Shown: positions 32,601 to 41,108, counted from the first letter of the stretch. The stretch is 58,518 bases of DNA from JAKFWI01 sp031399165 (GCA_031399165.1 JANNOO010000040.1:1-58518), one strand, 5' to 3'. A program made the numbers and translations. Notes: generated by a model not told the origin, from the sequence alone.

Positions 32601-33065
32601 TCATCGACTTGGCGCCTTGATGGCCATGCGGATCAATTGCAGCCCTTTCTGATAAAGCGCGATGGAGGTCTCGTAATCGTTGCGCGTCTCGTTCTGTTTC
32701 AGCATCTGCTCTTCGAGCACCACGGAATTGCCGTCGATCGTGGTTTCGCTGTCGGGCGTGTCTTTCACTTTCGACGAAAGCCGCTGCACGCTTGCCACGT
32801 CGGCAAAGCCGATATGACCCGCGGAGGTCGCGGCCATTTGGAGGCCCTTGCCGGACCGCGAACGCGCTGCGGCTGTGAGCGCCTTTTCGAAAGCCGCGTC
32901 ATCCGTATCACGCGGCGTGTAGCCGGGCGTCGAGGCGTTCGCGATGTTTTCCGCGATCAGCTTCTGGCGCTGGCCGAGCTGATGCAGGTTGGCCCGCAGC
33001 ACGGAGAAGAAGGACGAATCGGAAAGGTCCACAGGCGCTCCTGATGCCACAGGATCGGGCGGCAT
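32601..33065 (-). CDS. flgB: Flagellar basal-body rod protein FlgB
   Basis: FlgB is the first proximal rod subunit. The rod signature is QRQKLIAENIANASTPGYTPRDT, and the C-terminal helix is QMLKQNETRNDYETSIALYQKGLQLI, split across the end. The ATG at 33065 gives 154 residues; the frame remains open seven codons upstream. A CtrA box lies 3-17 bases before this ATG, so flgB-flgC-fliE is likely CtrA-regulated. It diverges from fliO. Confidence 0.95.
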   Translation of the reverse strand: MPPDPVASGAPVDLSDSSFFSVLRANLHQLGQRQKLIAENIANASTPGYTPRDTDDAAFEKALTAAARSRSGKGLQMAATSAGHIGFADVASVQRLSSKVKDTPDSETTIDGNSVVLEEQMLKQNETRNDYETSIALYQKGLQLIRMAIKAPSR

Positions 33066-33067
33066 GG

Positions 33068-33082
33068 TTAACCGGCTCTTAA
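33068..33082. promoter_or_regulatory. CtrA box between divergent flagellar operons
   Basis: TTAA-CCGGCTC-TTAA followed by CC matches the CtrA consensus TTAA-N7-TTAA(C) exactly on both strands. It sits in the 75-base gap between flgB (start 33065) and fliO (start 33141). CtrA directly controls early flagellar operons in Caulobacter, and the presence of CckA downstream fits. Whether it activates one or both directions is not visible. Its closeness to the flgB ATG leaves little room for a leader there. Confidence 0.8.
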
Positions 33083-33140
33083 CCACGCCCGACTCGGTTT
33101 ACCTCTGCGTCCGATTCCAGAAGCGGGAAGCAGGCGCCGG

Positions 33141-33431
33141 ATGAATTATTGGCTGGACGGGGCAAGAACGGTTTTCGCGTTGCTGCTGGTTATCGGCCTG
33201 ATCGCCGGCGCCGCTTATGGCGCGCGCCGCCTGGGCATGTTGCAGGGCCCGGCGCCGGGCGCGAAGCGCCGCATGAACGTGGTCGAGAGCCTGTTTCTCG
33301 ATGCGCGCCGCCGCGTCGTGATCGTGCGCGTGGACGAGGAGGATCACGTCATCCTGCTCTCGGCGTTCGGCGATAAGGCCCTGAGCGCCAAGCCAGCCAT
33401 CATGGCGCCGACGGTGGGAGAAGAGTCATGA
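33141..33431 (+). CDS. fliO: FliO-like flagellar biosynthesis protein
   Basis: FliO helps assemble the FliP ring of the flagellar export gate. The 96-residue protein has one membrane helix (about 8-27, TVFALLLVIGLIAGAAYGA), then RRLGMLQG and a cytoplasmic domain VVESLFLDARRRVVIVRVDEEDHVILLSA, with the typical strand-turn-strand pattern. It is short, as in many alphaproteobacteria. Its stop overlaps an ATG at 33428 (ATGA). Confidence 0.85.
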   Translation: MNYWLDGARTVFALLLVIGLIAGAAYGARRLGMLQGPAPGAKRRMNVVESLFLDARRRVVIVRVDEEDHVILLSAFGDKALSAKPAIMAPTVGEES

Positions 33432-33449
33432 GCAAGGCTTCACGCTTCC

Positions 33450-33617
33450 ACCTTCCCCTCGATGGGGAAGGTGGCCGCGCAGCGGCCGGAAGGGGTGTGG
33501 CCGTGAGCTTGGCCGATTGCCTCAGGAGGCTGATGGCCAATGGCAGCGCAACCACCCCCTCAGTCTCCCCCGGCTCAAGGCCGGGGTCGACAGCTCCCCC
33601 ATTGAGGGGGAGCTTGG
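33450..33617. repeat. Composite hairpin-loop-hairpin repeat, copy 3, between fliO and fliP
   Basis: The left arm has CCTTCCCCTCGATGGGGAAGG and GGAAGGGGTG. The right arm has AGCTCCCCC/GGGGGAGCT and an inner CCCCGGC/GCCGGGG hairpin. The centre has GATTGCCTC-AG-GAGGCTGA preceded by CCGTGAG, matching copies 1 and 2 in reverse orientation. It splits fliO from fliP and has no in-frame stop in the fliP frame. Confidence 0.85.
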
Positions 33618-33634
33618 CGCGAGCTTGTCTGAAC

Positions 33635-34393
33635 ATGTTCAAGATCGTGGTGCTTGCGCTGATCGCCGCTTACCTCGGCACGTTCATCGGCTCTGTCGCA
33701 TTCGCGCAGGCGATCAATGTCGATCTCGGCACCGGCGCGGGGCTGACAGAGCGCGTGTTCCAGATGCTCGCGCTGATCACGGTGCTGTCGATCGCGCCGA
33801 GCGTGCTGATCATGACCACCAGCTTTGTGCGGATCACCGTGGTGCTGTCGCTGCTGCGCACGGCGATCGGTCTGCAGCAGGCGCCGCCGAACGCGGTGCT
33901 GGTGTCTTTGGCCTTATTCCTCACAGCTTTCGTGATGGCGCCGACCTGGACCGCCTCCTATGAGGAGGGGATCAAGCCAGTGATGGATGAGCAGGTCGAG
34001 CTGACCGAAGCTTATCCGAAAATCGTCGGCCCGGTGCGCACGTTCATGCTGGCCCATACGCGCGAGGCCGATCTGGCGCTGTTTGTCGATATGGCGAATC
34101 TGAACCCGCGCCCCGCCACGTCGGACGCGCTGCCGATGCGCGTGTGCATCCCGGCTTTCATGATCAGCGAATTGAGACGCGCGTTCGAGATCGGCTTCAT
34201 GCTGTTCATCCCGTTCCTGATCATCGATCTGGTGGTCTCATCGCTGCTGATGAGCATGGGCATGATGATGGTGCCGCCCGTGACGATCAGCTTACCGTTC
34301 AAGCTGATCTTCTTCGTGCTGGTAGATGGCTGGCGCCTCGTCGCCGGCAGCCTCGTGCAAGGCTTCGCCGCAGGGCCTCCGCCGGGCGGGTAG
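33635..34393 (+). CDS. fliP: Flagellar export-gate protein FliP
   Basis: FliP forms the pentameric core of the flagellar type III export gate. The 252-residue product has an N-terminal signal-like helix (MFKIVVLALIAAYLGTFIGS), SFVRITVVLSLLRTAIGLQQ, PTWTASYEEGIKPVMDEQ, RVCIPAFMISELRRAFEIGF and MSMGMMMVPPVTISLPFKL. The ATG at 33635 fits the family length. The frame is open back to the ATG at 33428, but those 69 residues are repeat sequence. It is followed by the DUF29 gene instead of directly by fliQ. Confidence 0.92.
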   Translation: MFKIVVLALIAAYLGTFIGSVAFAQAINVDLGTGAGLTERVFQMLALITVLSIAPSVLIMTTSFVRITVVLSLLRTAIGLQQAPPNAVLVSLALFLTAFVMAPTWTASYEEGIKPVMDEQVELTEAYPKIVGPVRTFMLAHTREADLALFVDMANLNPRPATSDALPMRVCIPAFMISELRRAFEIGFMLFIPFLIIDLVVSSLLMSMGMMMVPPVTISLPFKLIFFVLVDGWRLVAGSLVQGFAAGPPPGG

Positions 34394-34438
34394 CGGAAAT
34401 CAATCCACACCCTGAGCGCGCCGTGCTATACTCTGCTC

Positions 34439-34897
34439 ATGAGCATGGACGATCTCTACGAACGAGATGTCGTCGCCTGGGCCGAGGCCCAGGCCGAAGC
34501 GCTGCGCCGCCGCTCCGCCAACGAGATTGACTGGGAAAACGTGGCGGAGGAGGTCGGCGACGTGGGGGGCGCTGTTGTCAAGGCGTGCGAGAGCCAGGTG
34601 ATAAACATTCTGGCCCATTTCCTGAAAATAGAATTTTCCGGCCTGACCGAGCCCATCAACCACTGGCGCGCAGAAATTGATGCGTTCAGAACCGAATTGG
34701 AGCGCGACCTGACACCGACCTTGGCGGCGCGGCTGCCGGATAGGGTGGAGGCGCTCTATATATATGGCGTGAAAGCTTTCCGTCGCCATTACATCCAGCT
34801 CGGCGAGGCTACGCCCGAACTACCATCCGTTTGTCCCTACAACTGGGACGACGTGGTCGGACGCGGCGCTGACTGGACGCCCGCGCCGCGTAGCTAG
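34439..34897 (+). CDS. DUF29 family protein inserted between fliP and fliQ
   Basis: The 152-residue protein has the DUF29 pattern: DDLYERDVVAWAEAQAEALRR, the IDWENVAEEVGDVGG segment, ILAHFLKIEF and a C-terminal PYNWDDVVG. DUF29 proteins occur widely in accessory regions and have no known function. A TATACT -10-like hexamer lies within 12 bases of the ATG, so it may have its own promoter. It interrupts the otherwise conserved fliP-fliQ order. Confidence 0.8.
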   Translation: MSMDDLYERDVVAWAEAQAEALRRRSANEIDWENVAEEVGDVGGAVVKACESQVINILAHFLKIEFSGLTEPINHWRAEIDAFRTELERDLTPTLAARLPDRVEALYIYGVKAFRRHYIQLGEATPELPSVCPYNWDDVVGRGADWTPAPRS

Positions 34898-34998
34898 TGC
34901 TTCAGCCCGAGATCGGCGAGCAGCATGGCGTTGTAGCGCTCGGCCTGTTTAGCCAGCGTGCGGCGCAGATGGGCGGTCAGCGCGCGAAAGAGGGACAT
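34894..34998 (-). CDS. DUF1127-like small protein (34 aa), antisense in the flagellar locus
   Basis: The frame reads MSLFRALTAHLRRTLAKQAE and ends AMLLADLGLKH. A basic N-terminus and the final LLADLGL resemble DUF1127 small proteins, which bind RNA or regulate metabolism in other alphaproteobacteria. GGAGAGGA lies about 10 bases before the ATG at 34998. It is on the opposite strand to its neighbours, and its stop overlaps the DUF29 stop. Confidence 0.5.
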   Translation of the reverse strand: MSLFRALTAHLRRTLAKQAERYNAMLLADLGLKH

Positions 34999-35175
34999 GA
35001 CGGCGATTCCTCTCCTGCCCCTTGTTTCCGGGGCTTGTGCATAAAGACGGTAAACCAAAAAGGTTTCCAAATCGCTGTGAGCAAGTTTAACGCCGCCCGG
35101 CGCTCATGGTTAACCGCCGATTCACGCTTTCCCCCTGATCTGCTTCTCACGAGGCGGATGAAGGAGAATCGCGCG

Positions 35176-35439
35176 ATGTCTGGCGCGGAAGTGCTCGATC
35201 TAGGGCGTGAGGCGATATGGCTGACCGTGATCATAGCAGCGCCCGTCATGCTGGTGGGGCTTGCCGTGGGCTTCGGCGTTTCGCTGTTGCAGACGCTCAC
35301 GCAGATTCAGGAACAGACGCTGGTGTTCGTGCCGAAAATCATCTCGATCTTCCTGGCGCTGCTTCTGTTCATGCCGATCATGGGCGGCCTGCTCGGCTCG
35401 TTCATGACCGACATTTTCGCGCGGATGGCGGCGTACTAG
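35176..35439 (+). CDS. fliQ: Flagellar export-gate protein FliQ
   Basis: FliQ is an 87-residue two-helix subunit of the export gate (helices about 15-38 and 50-75). Seen motifs are PVMLVGLAVGFGVSLLQTLTQIQEQTLVFVPKI, read in parts as VSLLQTLTQIQEQT and FVPKIISIFLALLLF. AAGGAG precedes the ATG at 35176. A TTAACC half-site for CtrA lies about 65 bases upstream (35110 region). fliR follows after 13 bases. Confidence 0.95.
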   Translation: MSGAEVLDLGREAIWLTVIIAAPVMLVGLAVGFGVSLLQTLTQIQEQTLVFVPKIISIFLALLLFMPIMGGLLGSFMTDIFARMAAY

Positions 35440-35452
35440 CGGGCCCGGCCCC

Positions 35453-36202
35453 ATGACGTTCTGGGGCTTCGACACGTTCACGATCGCCCTGCTGTTTGCC
35501 CGTGTCGGCGCGATGGTGATGCTGTTGCCGGGTTTTGGCGAAGCCATGATCCCACCGCGCATAAGGTTGGCCTTCGCGCTGATGCTTTCGGTCGCGCTCG
35601 CGCCGGTGATTGGCGCCAACATCCCGCGCGCGCCGGCCGAACTAGGGGGCGCCATGGCCCTGCTGATGGGCGAATTGATCGTCGGTCTGATGATCGGCTC
35701 AGTCGCGCGCATCTTGATGGCGGCGCTCTCGACGGCGGGGCAGATCGTCGGCCTGGAAACGGGCCTTTCATTCGCGCAGATGACCGATCCCACGCAGGGC
35801 CAGGCTGGGCAGGTGATTTCGATCTTTCTCGGCGTGCTCGGAATCGCGATGGTGTTCGCCACCGGCCTGCATCACCAGTTCATCATGGCGATAGTCGGCT
35901 CCTACCAGATGTTCGCGCCTGGCGGCGCGATACGCATGGACGACGCGGCCGAATATGCGATCCGCGCGGTTGGCGATTCCTTTCGCATCGGCGTGCAGAT
36001 CGCCGCGCCGCTGATGCTGGCGGGGCTTGTTTTTCGCATCGGTCTTGGCGTGCTGAACCGCCTCATCCCGCAGGTTCAGGTTTTCTTCGTCGCCATGCCG
36101 ATCAACGTGCTCGGCGGGTTTGTGATCTTTGCGCTGGCGCTTTCGGCCGGCGTCCTTGTCTGGCTCGATCGTCTCCAGACGTTCGCGCGAACGCTGGAGT
36201 GA
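35453..36202 (+). CDS. fliR: Flagellar export-gate protein FliR
   Basis: FliR caps the FliPQ core of the gate. The 249-residue protein has about six hydrophobic helices; FARVGAMVMLLPGFGEAMIPPRIRLAFAL opens the family pattern, seen as MVMLLPGFGEAMIPP. Also seen are QIVGLETGLSFAQMTDP and GLGVLNRLIPQVQVFFVAMP. It ends 3 bases before flhB. Confidence 0.95.
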   Translation: MTFWGFDTFTIALLFARVGAMVMLLPGFGEAMIPPRIRLAFALMLSVALAPVIGANIPRAPAELGGAMALLMGELIVGLMIGSVARILMAALSTAGQIVGLETGLSFAQMTDPTQGQAGQVISIFLGVLGIAMVFATGLHHQFIMAIVGSYQMFAPGGAIRMDDAAEYAIRAVGDSFRIGVQIAAPLMLAGLVFRIGLGVLNRLIPQVQVFFVAMPINVLGGFVIFALALSAGVLVWLDRLQTFARTLE

Positions 36203-36205
36203 GGC

Positions 36206-37327
36206 GTGGCCGAAGACGCGGACGATAAAACAGAAGAGCCGACGGCCAAGAAGCTCGAAGACGCGCGCAAGCGCGGCGAGATCATCTATTCGCAGGAAGC
36301 CGCGACCTGGATCATGCTCGCCGCGGGCGCGATGGCGCTTTCGCTGCTGGGTCCGCAGATCATGCGCGCGATCGGCAATCTGTCGGTCGGCTTTCTCTCC
36401 AACGCGCACGAAATCCCGGCCGATGGCGACTCGCTCATCGATCTTTATTTCCAGCTCGGCATCAAGGTCGGCGCGGCGCTTGCCATGTTCTTTCTTATTC
36501 TGATCGTGGCCGCCATAGCTGCGCGCCTGGTGCAGGACCAACCAACCTGGGCGCCGGAAAAGATGAAGCCGAGCCTGAGCAAGCTGGATCCGGTTAAAGG
36601 CTTCGCGCGCGTGCTGGGCCCTTCTGCCTGGGGCAATTTCGCCAAGGCGATCGCAAAACTGCTGCTCGTCGGCGCCGCCGGCGCGTGGGCGTTGTGGCCG
36701 AACGATGCATCCCTGGCCAATCAGGCGACGCGCGATCTGTCGGTGTTCTGGGAACTCGTACAGGAGCGGCTCTCGGTCATGCTCGGCGCGCTGATCGCGG
36801 CGTTCACGTTCATCGCCGCAGCCGATTATTTTTTCACCCGCCAGGCCTACATGAAGCGTATGCGGATGAGCCGGCATGAGTTGAAGGAAGAATTCCGTCA
36901 GGCCGAAGGCGATCCGCATGTGCGGGCGAAACTGAAACAATTGCGCGGCGAACGCGCGCGCAAGCGCATGATGGCCGCCGTACCGACCGCCACCGTGGTG
37001 GTGACAAACCCGACGCACTACGCGGTCGCGTTGAAATACGAGCAGGGCAAAGACGGCGCCCCCCGGTGTGTGGCCAAGGGTGTGGATGAAGTTGCCCTCA
37101 GAATCAGAACCGCCGCGACCGACGCCGAAGTGCCGATTGTGGAAGATCCGCCGCTCGCCCGCGCGCTTTATGCCTCCGCCGAAATCGATGAGGCCATCCC
37201 GCGCGAGCACTACGAAGCGGTGGCGAAGGTTATCGGCGTCGTGTTGCGCCTTGCCGCCCAGCGGCGCGGGCGCCGCGCGCCGGTTAATCCACAGCAGGGA
37301 CGGGTTAACCCGAATCGGCCGACATGA
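36206..37327 (+). CDS. flhB: Flagellar export substrate-specificity switch FlhB
   Basis: FlhB controls the switch from hook to filament export by cutting itself at NPTH. Here TNPTHYAVALKYEQG is present with Asn268 at the cleavage point. The N-terminus AEDADDKTEEPTAKKLEDAR is typical. Four membrane helices precede the cytoplasmic domain. The start is GTG at 36206 with GAGTGAGG before it. The Arg-rich C-terminus (RRGRRAPVNPQQGRVNPNR) extends past the family core. Confidence 0.95.
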   Translation: MAEDADDKTEEPTAKKLEDARKRGEIIYSQEAATWIMLAAGAMALSLLGPQIMRAIGNLSVGFLSNAHEIPADGDSLIDLYFQLGIKVGAALAMFFLILIVAAIAARLVQDQPTWAPEKMKPSLSKLDPVKGFARVLGPSAWGNFAKAIAKLLLVGAAGAWALWPNDASLANQATRDLSVFWELVQERLSVMLGALIAAFTFIAAADYFFTRQAYMKRMRMSRHELKEEFRQAEGDPHVRAKLKQLRGERARKRMMAAVPTATVVVTNPTHYAVALKYEQGKDGAPRCVAKGVDEVALRIRTAATDAEVPIVEDPPLARALYASAEIDEAIPREHYEAVAKVIGVVLRLAAQRRGRRAPVNPQQGRVNPNRPT

Positions 37328-37351
37328 CAGTTTAGGCAGAATAGGCCTTAG

Positions 37352-39880
37352 ATGACCGATATCGCAGATCCGCCGCGTCCCGCATCGCCGCCGAACCAGT
37401 TCCTTGGCGGATTCGATCTGCCGCGCGCTGCATTCTGGACGGCTATGGCGATCGGCGCGGCCGGCGCGGGCGTCGCGATTGCGGGCGGTCCGTCTGTTGG
37501 TCCCGTCGGCGCGGTGCTGCTGATCGGCGTCGCGATGACCGGCCTTGTGTTTCTGATGTGGCTGACGGGCATCGGCAAGTATGTCGGCTTGTATCCGGCG
37601 CGCGGCGCGGCGGAAGCCGCTTCAATCGCTGTCAGCCGCTCAGAATTTGCTTTGCTCGATGCTTTGGACGAGCCGGCGCTGGTGGCAGAGCACGGCGCCA
37701 CGCCGCTCGCGGCCAACGCTGCGTATAATGCGGCGTCGCAAGCTGCCGGCGTGCTGGGCGAAAGCGCGCGGCCGCCGGCGATGGACCGTCTCTTCGGCGC
37801 CGATCTGATCGTGTCCGCGCCGATGTACCGGCTGGCGAACGCGGCCAAGCGCGGCCAGGCGCGGCGCGAGCAATTGCCGGCGGCGATGATCGGTAAGGGC
37901 CAAACGCCGACGCGTTATGAAATCTCGGTTGCGCCAATGCCGGGCGGACGCACGCTGTGGCGCCTGCGCGATTTGGGCCCGGCGGCGGGCAGTGACCGCC
38001 CGCCCGAAGAAACCAAGCAATTGTTTATCGACGAAGCGCCGGTCGGCTTTTTTTCGGCAAAACCTGACGGCACGGTCGTCTATCTCAATCAGGCGCTGCG
38101 CGCCGTGCTCGGCGTCGGCGAACAATCCAGCGGCATGAAGCTGCGCGACATCATCAAGGAAGATTTCGCGCGCGTGCTCCGCCGCGATCGCAAGGGTTTT
38201 GCACCCGCGCGCGCCCAGATCACGCTGCGCGCGCGCGATGGCATGGAAATGCCCGCGATCGCGCTGACCACCTGGCCGGCCGCCGATAGCGATGGGGCTT
38301 CGCGCACGATGGTGTTTTTCGCCGGGCAGGACATGCCCTCAGAGGCCGCGCCGCGCGTCGGAGCAGCGATTGATGGCTTCTTCGAAAATGCGCCATTCGG
38401 CGCGACGCTGCTCGACGGCGCCGATCTAGCGGTGGCCACCATTAGCGAAACCAATCCGACGCTGATGGAGCTGACGCAGGGCCGCGCCACGCCCGGTGCG
38501 CGCTTCTCTGATTTGTTCGAAGCCTCCGAAGGGCCGATCGAACTGGCGAAGAAATTGCGCTCTGCCTCGCATGCGCCGGTGGAGTTGGTGGTCGCGTGCA
38601 ATCCGCCCCGCGCCGCGCACGTCTATTTCGCCGCCGGCGCTGAAGGGCGCGGGCTGGCCTATGTCGTCAACGTCGCCGAGCAGCGCGAGATCGAGCAGCG
38701 TCTGGCGCAGAGCGAGAAGATGCGCGAGATCGGCACGCTGGCTTCCGGCGTCGCGCACGATTTCAACAATACGCTGACGGTCGTGCTGCTCAGCACCGAA
38801 TTCCTGATGCGCCGCCACCCGATGGGCGATCCAGATTTCGAAGACCTGCACAAGATCAACACCCACGCCATGCGCGCGCGCGAGCTGACTGAAATGCTGC
38901 TGGCCTATGCGCGCCAGAAAACCTTCAAGCGCGAAATTCAGGACGTGTCGGCGCTTGTCGTGCAGGTGCAGGAACTGGCCCGCCGCCTCGTAGGCGATGC
39001 GATCGATTTCAAAGTGGTCCACGCCCGCGATCTGCCGTTCATCAAGATCGACAAGACACAGATCGAACGCGTGCTGATGAACCTTGTCACCAACGCCCGC
39101 GATGCGATGACGCCGGGTGGCGGCCTTCCGCGCGGCGGCAAGCTGGTGCTGCGCACGGGCTTTGCCACTGCCGCCGAAGCGCACGAGGCCGGGCACGCCT
39201 CGGTCGCCGATGGCGATTACGTCACGATCGAGGTGATCGACACCGGCCCCGGCATCAAGCCGGAAGACCAGCACAAGATTTTCCGCTCGTTCTTTTCCAC
39301 GAAGGAGCCGGGCAAGGGCACTGGTCTTGGCCTCACCACGTCATTCGGCATCATCAAACAGCTTGGCGGCTACATCTTCTTCGACAGCGTCGTCGGCAAG
39401 GGCACCACGTTCCGCATCTATCTGCCGGCCTACACACCGACGGCCGATGAGATGGAAGAAATGGCCAGGCGCGACCGCGAACGCGTCGAACGCCGAGTCA
39501 TCGATGTTGCTACGCGCGGCAAGATATTGCTGGTCGAGGATGAGGACGGCGTACGCCGCGCCTTGTCGCGCACGTTGAAGGAATTCGGCTGCGAGGTGGA
39601 CGAGGCCGAAAACGGCGAGGACGCGCTGGAAGTCATGGAAGCCAATCCCGGCGCGTATGATCTGATCATATCGGACGTGTCGATGCCGCTGATGACCGGC
39701 CCGGAAATGCTGCGCGCCGCCGGCGCCGATATGCTTGGTAACGCGAAAGTGCTGTTCCTCTCCGGCTACGCGCCGGAGAGCTTTGCCAAGATGCTTGAGG
39801 AATATAAGGTTAGTTTCCTCAGCAAGCCGGTCAGCGCCACTGAACTCGCCGGCAAGGTCAAGGAAATCCTCGCGGCTTGA
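37352..39880 (+). CDS. cckA: Hybrid sensor kinase CckA
   Basis: CckA is the bifunctional kinase/phosphatase that sends phosphate through ChpT to CtrA and CpdR. The 842-residue protein has two N-terminal membrane helices (about 27-48 and 53-72), two PAS-like regions, a histidine-kinase domain with His469 in GTLASGVAHDFNNTLTVVLL, ATPase boxes (NLVTNARDAM, DTGPGIKPEDQ, GTGLGL) and a C-terminal receiver with Asp775 in LIISDVSMPLM. The VAHDFNN motif and layout are diagnostic for CckA. It follows flhB by 24 bases, and a CtrA box lies upstream in the same locus. Confidence 0.95.
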   Translation: MTDIADPPRPASPPNQFLGGFDLPRAAFWTAMAIGAAGAGVAIAGGPSVGPVGAVLLIGVAMTGLVFLMWLTGIGKYVGLYPARGAAEAASIAVSRSEFALLDALDEPALVAEHGATPLAANAAYNAASQAAGVLGESARPPAMDRLFGADLIVSAPMYRLANAAKRGQARREQLPAAMIGKGQTPTRYEISVAPMPGGRTLWRLRDLGPAAGSDRPPEETKQLFIDEAPVGFFSAKPDGTVVYLNQALRAVLGVGEQSSGMKLRDIIKEDFARVLRRDRKGFAPARAQITLRARDGMEMPAIALTTWPAADSDGASRTMVFFAGQDMPSEAAPRVGAAIDGFFENAPFGATLLDGADLAVATISETNPTLMELTQGRATPGARFSDLFEASEGPIELAKKLRSASHAPVELVVACNPPRAAHVYFAAGAEGRGLAYVVNVAEQREIEQRLAQSEKMREIGTLASGVAHDFNNTLTVVLLSTEFLMRRHPMGDPDFEDLHKINTHAMRARELTEMLLAYARQKTFKREIQDVSALVVQVQELARRLVGDAIDFKVVHARDLPFIKIDKTQIERVLMNLVTNARDAMTPGGGLPRGGKLVLRTGFATAAEAHEAGHASVADGDYVTIEVIDTGPGIKPEDQHKIFRSFFSTKEPGKGTGLGLTTSFGIIKQLGGYIFFDSVVGKGTTFRIYLPAYTPTADEMEEMARRDRERVERRVIDVATRGKILLVEDEDGVRRALSRTLKEFGCEVDEAENGEDALEVMEANPGAYDLIISDVSMPLMTGPEMLRAAGADMLGNAKVLFLSGYAPESFAKMLEEYKVSFLSKPVSATELAGKVKEILAA

Positions 39881-39934
39881 ACGCAGAACGCGTCGCGGTG
39901 CAATGGCCGCGCTTTCATGTAAGACCGGCCCGCC

Positions 39935-40612
39935 ATGAGCGCCGCTTTGTTTCTTTTCATTCCCGCAGCCTTTGTCGGCGCGGCGGGAGTCTGGTGGGTC
40001 TCGCGCGCCTACGCGCGGGCGGGCGGCGGCGCAAAGGCGGGCTTGACCGGCGCGGCAATCGCGCTGACGGCGGCGTTGGCGCTTTATCTTGCGATCGGCC
40101 GGCCCGACTTGCCGGACCAGCCGTTCGGCGCGCGCATTGCCGGCCTGTTGCAGAAAAACCCGAACACTATGACCGCGCAGGAATTGCTGGCGGTTCTCGA
40201 AGCGCGGGCAAAGATCGATGCGGCCGATCCGCGTCCGCTGATTTTCGCCGGCGAGATCATGGCTGATCAGGGCCGGCCCGACCTTGCCGCCGGTCGCTAC
40301 CGCGCCGCTCTGCAGCGCGACGCCAACGCCGTTCCCGCGCTGATCGGCCTTGGCCGCGCGCTTGCCGCTACGGGAACGGGCGAAATACCGCCTGAGGCGC
40401 TTGCGTTATTCAAGCGTGCGGCCGAACTTGCGCCGGAGGACCCCGTGCCTTGGCTTTACCAGGGGCTCGCGGCACATCAGGAAGGGCGTTACACTGATGC
40501 GCTGGCGCTCTGGCCGGAGGTGTTGAAACGCCTTCCGCCGGACGATCCGCGGCGCCAGATGGTGGCGGCCATGACAGCCGAAGCGCGGGCGAAATCGACG
40601 CAGCCGCGCTGA
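39935..40612 (+). CDS. ccmI: Cytochrome c maturation protein CcmI (CycH-like)
   Basis: CcmI chaperones apocytochrome c to the heme ligation machinery. The 225-residue protein has two N-terminal helices (about 3-22 and 38-54) and a TPR region (RPLIFAGEIMADQGRPDLAAGRYRAAL, then PVPWLYQGLAAHQEGRYTDALALW). It begins the ccmI-E-F-H operon, 54 bases after cckA. Confidence 0.85.
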   Translation: MSAALFLFIPAAFVGAAGVWWVSRAYARAGGGAKAGLTGAAIALTAALALYLAIGRPDLPDQPFGARIAGLLQKNPNTMTAQELLAVLEARAKIDAADPRPLIFAGEIMADQGRPDLAAGRYRAALQRDANAVPALIGLGRALAATGTGEIPPEALALFKRAAELAPEDPVPWLYQGLAAHQEGRYTDALALWPEVLKRLPPDDPRRQMVAAMTAEARAKSTQPR

Positions 40613-40643
40613 CGGCCAAGCGGCGAACAGCTAGGGTGGGGGT

Positions 40644-41108
40644 ATGTCGCGCAGAGGAAAGAGACTGACCATCATCGGCGTCGCCGGCGCGCTCCTGGTG
40701 CTGGCCGCCGCGCTGGTGCTTACGGGCCTGCGCGATTCCATCGTATTCTTCTACGCGCCGGCCGAACTGGCCGCCAAAGCCAAGCCCGGTCAGCGCGTGA
40801 AAGTGGGCGGTCTGGTCGAGGCCGGCAGCGTAACCCACGACGCGGCCGGCGCGCTGCTGTTCAAGGTGACGGACAATCAGCAATCCATCGCCGTGCGTTA
40901 TACCGGCGCTGTGCCTGATCTGTTCAAGGAAACCAAGGGCGTCGTCGCCGAAGGGATTTATCAGCCCGGCGCGATCTTCGCGGCTGACAGCGTGCTCGCC
41001 AAGCACGACGAAAACTACATGCCGAAGGAAGTTGTCGAAGCGCTGAAAGAGCGTGGCGAGTGGCGTCCTGAGTCTGGCAACGCAGCGGGCAAAGCGCCGG
41101 GCTCATGA
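40644..41108 (+). CDS. ccmE: Heme chaperone CcmE
   Basis: CcmE carries heme covalently in the periplasm before passing it to CcmF. The 154-residue protein has an N-terminal anchor (about 9-29) and the OB-fold (GQRVKVGGLVEAGSV). The heme-binding His121 and nearby Tyr125 lie in SVLAKHDENYMPKEV. It overlaps ccmF by 4 bases. Confidence 0.97.
   Translation: MSRRGKRLTIIGVAGALLVLAAALVLTGLRDSIVFFYAPAELAAKAKPGQRVKVGGLVEAGSVTHDAAGALLFKVTDNQQSIAVRYTGAVPDLFKETKGVVAEGIYQPGAIFAADSVLAKHDENYMPKEVVEALKERGEWRPESGNAAGKAPGS

Noticed and set aside
37282..37312. Two TTAA half-sites near the cckA start
   Set aside because: They are about 17 bases apart, not the 7 of a CtrA box, and lie inside the flhB end.
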